From Liolophura sinensis (lineage: Eukaryota > Mollusca > Polyplacophora > Chitonida > Chitonidae): 64,000 bases of DNA. The notes beneath the pieces were generated by a model. It saw nothing but the letters and a program-made list of their open reading frames with translations, did not search any database and had not been told where the DNA came from. Location: positions 42,023,187 through 42,087,186 of the forward strand of contig NC_088301.1 of NCBI RefSeq assembly GCF_032854445.1, given 5' to 3'. The position numbers and the translations under genes are program-made. Of the stretch, positions 57,201 through 64,000 are shown piece after piece; position 1 is the stretch's first letter, and each line of letters starts with the position of its first letter.

Positions 57201-60200
57201 ATGCCCCAAACATGATCTATTGAATTTAATATCAGACAGTTGTCTCATATTCCTTGCCTTACTTATGCTTCCTCAAACCCTACCTTTAAGAATTTCCACA
57301 TGGAACCCCCTACCCTTTTTTCCTCAACCTTTTCTCATATGAAAGAGCAACTTTCAGGGAAATTTATGTACAGTTATAATTTGATTTTGGAGACAAAACA
57401 ACATTGGTTGGATTGGCCATTTTCAGGACTTCAGAAAAAGGTTAACACAGAATAATGCCTTTAGAATATGCTGAATAAGCACCTTGTTAAACATGCGAGA
57501 AGGTTGAAGAATTACGGTTATATGGAATACTCACTGTGCCAGCAGTGGAGCAGTAAACGAGGCCTTCACCAAAAGAGAAAGGGAAGAGTGCTCAGAAAGT
57601 TTCTTTTCCAGCATCATGCTGTTGCGAATTCCTGCCATTCCAGCTGTAATGTTTATAACATTCTCTTGCAGGTTTACACATGGGTTCTCATCTGTGAACG
57701 GTTGGTCAGAAAAAAGAGCTCTGTATATATACTTGACTGTTATTATTAGTAGGATTACTTACATGTACATAACTACTAGATAACAGGCTATCATTGCAAG
57801 AAGAAACATCCTGGAATATGAACTTCTGGAGGTAACTTCTGAATACCATGAATTCTTCTTTTTCACAATTTTTCTTCCATTCAAATATATGGAATACCTA
57901 GTAAAGCCTAGAGTCAAACCAAAATTTTGAACAAATACATATGATCATTTTCGAGGCATGATGCATGTACATGTATGTAACATGCGTTGAAGCAGCACAG
58001 CCATAAATACTGATTTTCATTTACGCATTAATAATCTGTTAACAGTCTGTTGATGCTTTGTTGGAAATGATGCAGTGAACAATACCCTGATGATCCTGAT
58101 GATTGACAGTAAAGTTGTACTCAAGTAAAACCACTGACTATTGACAGGTACCTGACAAAACTCCCAACTTTAACCTGCAGCAGAGACAGTGAGATCTGTA
58201 TCCCAGCACATAAACTCACTGAGGCCGATTCTACAAAGCCATTTCTGGTTTAAGTCAAAATTAAATTCTTGATACTGGAAATTGAAATTTGGACATAATG
58301 TGCAGGTAACACTTATAAAGTTGACAAAATTTTAAGGCCTTAAGCCCAAAAATAAGTTTAAAAATTGCATTTCAAGTTTTGATTCAAGTCAGAAATGGCT
58401 TTGTAGAATCTGCCACCGAAACAGAATCAGGCTTCTGGCAATAAAAAAACCCTTTGCTCAGTAAGCCAGTCCGCTCTTTCTACATGTAAAGCAACACACA
58501 GTACAGAACACAATCCTACATAAATCATGGAATTTAATGTAAATCTTCAACCTTTTCCTGGCTCTAAAGCACCCTTTTTAGTGGAATTTATGCTTACAAA
58601 GATTATGAAAATGACCCCAAGAAAGATTGTTTAATGTCACTAAAAATGCAAGCTTCATAAAACTGTGCAAATTAATTCTCTCCACCCTACAGTTCTTGCA
58701 GAATGTTTCAGAATATTGGTTGCAGTTGTGGTTGAAAAGGTTGAAGAATTAAGGTATGTTTATGCTGTAACATTTAACGACTTTTGTGATGGCCCAAGAT
58801 TCAACTCACCTCTTTTTGGACTGGAAACTATACACAAGTAAAGTTTCTGGTTTCATAAAGATTAACTTCAAATGCACGAAATCTGTCAAAATGTGCATGA
58901 CTGCCAAATGTTACAATGCTTTAACATGGACTAAAAAAACAGTAATGTGAGTCTGTCTGTTCTGAAGCAAAAACATTATGGACATGTGAACAGCTATCTC
59001 ACTTGTTATAAATTAACAACACAGGTTGATTAGTGTCTAAAATTATCTCCACAATTTTATATTGTATATAATAATATGAGTAAAACACTCAGTGCATAAA
59101 TGAATTTCAATTAAAAATCAAATCTTACTCAGAACATCAAAGTTGTCTGCGTACATCTCCACTGGCACATATTTCAGGGACAGATCAAAGTGTTCACTCA
59201 GCGGGACTGGGAGAAGAATAAGGCCTGTGTTAGCTAAAGGCTCTTTCAGGACATGTACAATAAATATTTGTAAATGACTCAGCACATTCAGCAAAGGAAC
59301 ACTAGGTGTTTTAAAAAATGCAATAATGAGGTAATTTGAAAATCATTGGAGTTCTCTTTCTAGAAGTATGAAATTTTTACTCTTTCAAATGCTTTCACTT
59401 TTCCAAAAAGAGGTATGAAGTATTTAACTTACTTTATATTGAAAAGTGTATTTGTTATTACCCCTCTGTTTCTTTTCTTACAATGTTAATAATTAATAGT
59501 GAATACATGTTACCTATATCCAGAACTTCTGCTGCACTATCAGTATCATCTCCAGCTTTCCCGAACTTCTCTCCGTACAAAATTCTCTGCACACTAGAGT
59601 CTGCAGCATGACCATGTATATTCCTCTGTTTGAAATAATCTATACGCAGTGCATCATGGTCAACAAACTCTGATTCTACTGAGGCGTGTTTGTTGGAAAC
59701 ACGTTTTAAGTGTGGTGTCGCAAGACCATCTGCTGCTTTACTTTCCTTTGAAGCGTACATTTGTTTGCTCAACCTAATGTTTGGCTTGATGGCAAAGTTT
59801 TTGAAATCTGACTCACTAGTGATGTGTATTTCTTTCGGACGCTTCAGCTTTGGAGCAGCAACAACAAACTCCATGTTAGAGAGTTGAGAGACATGTCCAA
59901 AAAAACTGGCCTTCTTCACCTTGGTTGTTTCTGGGGCTGATTCTTTGGTGGAATGCTTGTCTGCAAAACGTTTTAATCGAGGGACATTCAAACCCTCACT
60001 GCTGGATTCTTTATTAACATCCTTGTCACCAACTTTTCGTATGTGAGGTCTTGCATCTTGCTCAATGGTCTCTGTTGTCGAGTGGACATTTGTGTTGAGC
60101 TGTACTACAGGCTTGTACTGGATTTCTTCTGCTGATTCAACAGAAGCTTTCATCGAAGGTTTGTCACCTCCCCCTTCTTCAGATTCTTTAAAAGCACCTG

Positions 60201-63200
60201 TCCACATGCACTCTTCCTCCATATCTTCTGCCAGGTGGATAGGAATGTCCAGCGTACCTTTGATCCCTGATTGCCACATAGATGGCTTTGATGACGTTGT
60301 CACCTCATTTGGGCTCAAATCACCTGCAGTATCTGAAGAACATGACGCAGGTAGGTCCCCAGGTTGATTTCCTGTTTTACCTTTTGGTTCCTTATTTACA
60401 GCCGTCTGACTGTCCTTGACAATAAGGAGACTTTCCTCGCCGTCAGGAGAAGACGCGAGTCTGTGTAAGACCCAAGATGGCAGGTCATCAGTTTTTACAT
60501 CTAACACCAGGCATGGATTGGCTGAGTCTCTGACACCCCTACGGGCCCAGTTTGGAAGCCCACTATCTTCTTCTTTTTCATCAGCTACGACGACAGTCTC
60601 AGCATCCAATCCTTTCTCTGCCCAAGCAGGTAGCTCTCCACCATCCCCAGTGTCCAGTTGACCAGTCTCAGCTGGAGAACTTGTCATTTTCTGTCAAAAT
60701 AGAAAGAGCATTCAGCTTCAGGGTTAACAGCTTTAGGCAGACAGCTTATTATGAATGCAACTTCTGTGTTGCTTTTTGTGATCTTGTAATTTGCCCAGCA
60801 AATGACACTGTGTTCTGCAGACAGGTATACATGAAGGTATGCAACATATCAGGTGTGAAATCCATATCAAAAAAAGATCTCAAATGGAACTAGTCAAATT
60901 TGAGGGTCTGTAGCACTATTTATTAGAAACTTTGTCTCAAGATTATTGTATGTAAGTATATAAACTTGAGGTACAATGTATAACGCCAAAGGGCTGCTGC
61001 CACTGAAGCATCATGTCACAGACACCAGACATGATGCCCATCCAATCACATTACACTGACACCAGGCTAACCAGTCATGTTTTCTTAGCCTAATCTCTCA
61101 GTTCCAAGTAATGCAGCAGCTAGGACAAAATAAACATAATTTTTAACGACTTTGGTATGGCCCAACCTGGGTTTGATCCGGGGGTCATGCGGCTCTGAAG
61201 CACAATCTATAGTCATTGAAGCAGTTCAAGTTAATTGCAGAGAGCTGTCTTAAATACAGTGATATGCCTTGTTTTTCCTGACAACAGGGTAGGCAATCAG
61301 GATTATTACTGTTTTAGCTCTCCAACCAACATATTCTTGTGACTTGCCAATCCTTATCACCATTTGCTATACCTCATTTGGGGTTCACTTTAAAGATTTC
61401 AAATTTCCATGCTATTTCCAAACACAAAATTCATACGTTCCAGAAAATTTTCCATAAATATTTAACATTCATTCAAGAGTATGCAATGTAAAATTACCTT
61501 ACTAGTTCAGCTTTCACACCTACACTGTGCATGAAGTCAGTTCAATGATGCTGACAAACAAATTTATTCCAAGAGAACTTGTGACTTAGGTTGGTTCTGT
61601 AATCAATTTACAGATCAATCCACAGTGTATGTGTGCAATGCTAGAACAAGAAAATGATGATGATAACAGTAAAACAATTATCAGGACTCACCGCCAATTC
61701 TTGTCGCCATTTCACTTCCTGCTGCACAAGAAATTCCAGACGGGCTGCAGCTAGACGGCCTCTTTGCACTTTCCACAAGGCCTTTCTCTCTCTATGGGCT
61801 GCATCCTCAGTCAGATTTGAATAAAAGTTTATCAAGTCCAACCTATAGGTCCAGGGAAAGAAAGAACATCATCTCACTAGCCTGCACTAATGTTTAACAT
61901 TTAAAACATCAAATATCAAAAGTCTGTAGATTTCATTTCCAGGCGTCTGAATTGTGGATGTGATATGCTAGTAAAAAGTATATGTATAAAATAGAATAAA
62001 AATGTCACGGTTTGATTTGCTTTCAAAATATCTTTGATACAAACACAGACCTAAAGTTATTTTATTTAATTTTAGAGTTTTCATCCCTGCACAGAAAAAT
62101 CTTGATATGAGGCATGACTCCAACCCAAAAGAAATCTAAAAGCTTCACATTTCTATAAGTGTTACACTTTTTCACATATTTAGAATCATGAAAGCACAGA
62201 CAACAAACACATGAGAATGGTCATAACAATGCACCAACAACCTGGCTCATGATTACTGCCTGACAAAATGGTAGCCAAATACTGATACTTTAACTACAAA
62301 CAAATACATAAAACATACCCTTTGCAAAAGCAGTACCCCTAAAATTGTGATGTTATCACCCAACAGTGGAAAGTTCTAATCAATGTTTTGGAGAATACAA
62401 ATTTTCTGTAAGGCACTACAGAGCAATGTTCGCCCATACGCGAGTAGATCTGCCAGCAACCTGTAGATGGTCATGGGTGTCCTCCGACCATAATGCTGGC
62501 CGCCATCTTACAAATGAAATACACTTGAGCACACCGTAAAACACCAATCAAATAAATAAATATAAAACAATGTTTCCACCATCTACATGTACTATTCTGG
62601 AGTGGAGAGTACTTCCCTTGTTCTCTACATAAATGAATCTTTAAGTGTGTATTGTGTACTTTTTAACAGTACCCTTAATCCTTTGTAAAATACTTTTGTA
62701 CATGCAGTAGGTTTTTACTTTGTCATATATTAAAAGTATTATTCTGTCCAGGTTCTGAATATGAAACATTTGTAACCATGGTAACTTCATCTCATTATAT
62801 TATTTTTTAGGCATACATGTACATTGGATTTAAAGTTGTTTATCACATACCCTAAATGACCTAAAATTTTGCACCAATAAGTGCATTCTTACAGCTTAAT
62901 AAATGTCACCAAATATCTTTGGTGCTGAAACTTACAATTTTTAAGCAGAATATCATCCCTTGTTTCATGCAACCTCAAAACACCTTTCTAAAATCACAGA
63001 ACTCTCAGAATCAGGAAAAATGCACAAGTTAGTCAAGGTCATTTAGGGTATGTAAAAATGTTGAGGGTTTGGTTGGGAGACTTATTGGCCCACCACTGAC
63101 CTAGCCTGAAGCTCCAGCTCTGCTTCCTGTCGATCCATTGTCTCCTCTCGCCTCATCAACCTGTCCATGTACTGCTTATCCTCGGCTTTCTCTTTTGCCC

Positions 63201-64000
63201 TTTCCTCTGATCTCCTCTACAAAAAATCGCCTTCATTAACTACTTGATTAAATGGGGCACTCTTTGCAAATAATTTATACACTACGACATGTACAGGCTA
63301 TACCTTACGACATGTACAGGCTATTTATTAAACTGAATAATTAAGGCATTCCTTAGTTTCTTTTTTCTTTGTTTTTATGTTAATGGTAACAATATTAATT
63401 TTACCAAAATCATAAATCCATTGGATTAGACAGCAGGATGACTGAAACACACCAGGAAAACAACTAGTGTAGCAACAGGCATGAAGACTGATGAAGGCAC
63501 AATTCTGAAATTTCACAACAAATAAATCAGGCAAACACTGTTTATAATCACTTGTTTATGACTCATTTTGTTAACAGTCGACACCTCACCTGAAGGTCTT
63601 TTTCCATTTGCTCCTTTAACTCCTTGAATTCTTTCCTTTTCTTAGCATCGAGGGCTTCTCTATGGGCTGTCACTCTAGCTGCATTTATTAAAACACAGAT
63701 TATTAAAACAAACTAACCGTGGTAAAAATTTACAAAAAATTGTAGAAAAATAGGGCAGTTCGACAAAATATAAACATTAATAAAGTAGTGGTATGTAGTG
63801 TATTTTATTGAAAATAGAAAACCTACAGCTGCAGGCCATGCGGTTAAATCCATATTCAAGAGAGTATGCGCAAAGCATCTCTTACACTTTGTAGATTCTC
63901 CATAACTGACGTAGAACTTACCTTCATAACGGCTAACATCTTTCAAATTTGCCAACCTTGCCTTTTCTATCAATTCAATTCTTGTCTGTTCGGCTCTTCT
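51273..64000 (-). CDS. TUBGCP6: Gamma-tubulin complex component 6, C-terminal part; 5' end beyond the window
   Basis: Component of the gamma-tubulin ring complex that nucleates microtubules at centrosomes. Fifteen exons, minus strand: 64000(partial)-63922, 63678-63590, 63216-63101, 61842-61692, 60690-59514, 59206-59129, 57631-57535, 56919-56778, 56602-56452, 55931-55900, 55106-54974, 53894-53840, 53372-53211, 51846-51647, 51364-51273. All phases agree, giving 917 visible residues. Order: charged coiled coil (about 1-145), a 390-residue acidic linker in one exon with repeats, then the C-terminal Spc97/Spc98 (GRIP2) domain. Diagnostic matches to GCP6 are RNIHGHAADSSVQ in the linker, WPLNIVIT, MQHFVMLIQGYIANQVIHVTW, and the end GHQPHLEELLLRLNFNNY. 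The N-terminal GRIP1 domain should lie past 64000. The repeat in the linker and the HGH motif separate it from GCP2-5. Confidence 0.95.
52581..52941. repeat. Second copy of the 50.86-51.12 kb repeat (TUBGCP6 intron)
   Basis: Same orientation as 50861-51123: shared blocks include aatacactgctactttatg, gatctctacggcctgaatgg, ttctgtctttgaacaaaaa and catatctggcaaagaaggtt. It has about 95 extra bases near 52790-52885. Class unknown; no coding content. Confidence 0.85.
57316..57513 (+). mobile_element. MITE family A, copy 3 (TUBGCP6 intron)
   Basis: 198 bp from CTCAACCTTTTCTCATATG to GAGAAGGTTGAAGAATT. The interior aligns with the complement of 5236-5447 (gaaagagcaact, ttgattttggaga, attggttgga, aataatgcctt, agaatatgc). 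Its right end lies about 20 bp from the splice donor of the TUBGCP6 exon 57535-57631. Confidence 0.87.
58223..58414. mobile_element. MITE family B, copy 2
   Basis: 192 bp with inverted ends: GGCCGATTCTACAAAGCC, then ATTTCTG, on the left and the matching complement (ATGGCTTTGTAGAATCTGCC) on the right. No ORF. Related ends at 18309-18500. Confidence 0.8.
58542..58750 (+). mobile_element. MITE family A, copy 4 (TUBGCP6 intron)
   Basis: 209 bp bounded by AATCTTCAACCTTTTC and GAAAAGGTTGAAGAATT. The ends are those of family A, but the interior is only weakly similar to the other copies, so it may be a subfamily. Confidence 0.78.
60983..61219 (-). mobile_element. Core-domain SINE (family 3), minus strand, diverged
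   Basis: The complement contains GGATCAAACCCAGG (B-box-like), CCATACCAAAGTC and the core GACTGGTTAGCCTGGTGTC plus AGTGTAATGTGATTGG. Lies in the TUBGCP6 intron between 60690 and 61692. Confidence 0.7.
62431..62567 (+). mobile_element. SINE family 1, 3' part, with possible 7-bp duplication (TUBGCP6 intron)
   Basis: Runs from gatctgccagcaacctgtag through ccataatgctggccgccat to the tail aaaacaccaatcaaataaa. Flanked by CAATGTT at 62424-62430 and 62568-62574. The head and half the body are missing. Confidence 0.85.

Noticed and set aside
60065-60661. Plus-strand Ser/Pro-rich ORFs
   Set aside because: Antisense to the large TUBGCP6 linker exon; composition follows from the Glu/Asp-rich coding strand.

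Overview
The window is nuclear genomic DNA of an invertebrate animal. It is AT-rich, its genes are cut into many small exons by GT-AG introns, and its intergenic DNA is full of SINEs, MITE-like elements and (TA)n tracts. The SINE types and the frequent 'acatgtacatgta'-like runs suggest a lophotrochozoan, most likely a mollusc or a relative such as a brachiopod. That assignment is an inference, not a species call.

Layout. (1) 747-16782, plus strand: a complete striatin-interacting protein gene (STRIP1/2 orthologue, about 20 exons). (2) 19708-23714, minus strand: a three-exon gene for a BTB-BACK protein with two AT-hooks and nine C2H2 zinc fingers. (3) 26139-27021, plus strand: a two-exon gene for small lysine-rich protein 1 (SMKR1). 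(4) About 27.4-40.1 kb: a gene-poor stretch with SINEs, a local tandem duplication, microsatellites and a 200-base assembly gap (34217-34416). (5) 40114-47997, plus strand: cytosolic seryl-tRNA synthetase (SARS1), 11 exons, with one apparent single-base deletion in exon 7. (6) 48.1-51.3 kb: a convergent intergenic region with an 86-bp minisatellite and local duplications. (7) 51273-64000 and beyond, minus strand: the C-terminal two thirds or so of gamma-tubulin complex component 6 (TUBGCP6). Its 5' end lies outside the window.

The genes are ordinary housekeeping or regulatory genes and do not form one pathway. STRIP scaffolds the STRIPAK phosphatase/kinase complex, SARS1 charges tRNA-Ser, GCP6 is part of the gamma-tubulin ring complex, and the BTB zinc-finger protein is a probable DNA-binding regulator. 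The most interesting gene-level signal is the linkage STRIP-SMKR1-SARS1, which recalls the human 1p13/7q32 arrangement. The other informative signals are the repeats: a MITE family with four copies, a second MITE family, a 519-bp fold-back element in a SARS1 intron, and SINEs with intact target-site duplications. I found no new multi-gene system, CRISPR array, operon or prokaryotic feature. Exon borders were fixed by hand from splice sites, reading phase and protein similarity; none has been checked against RNA.
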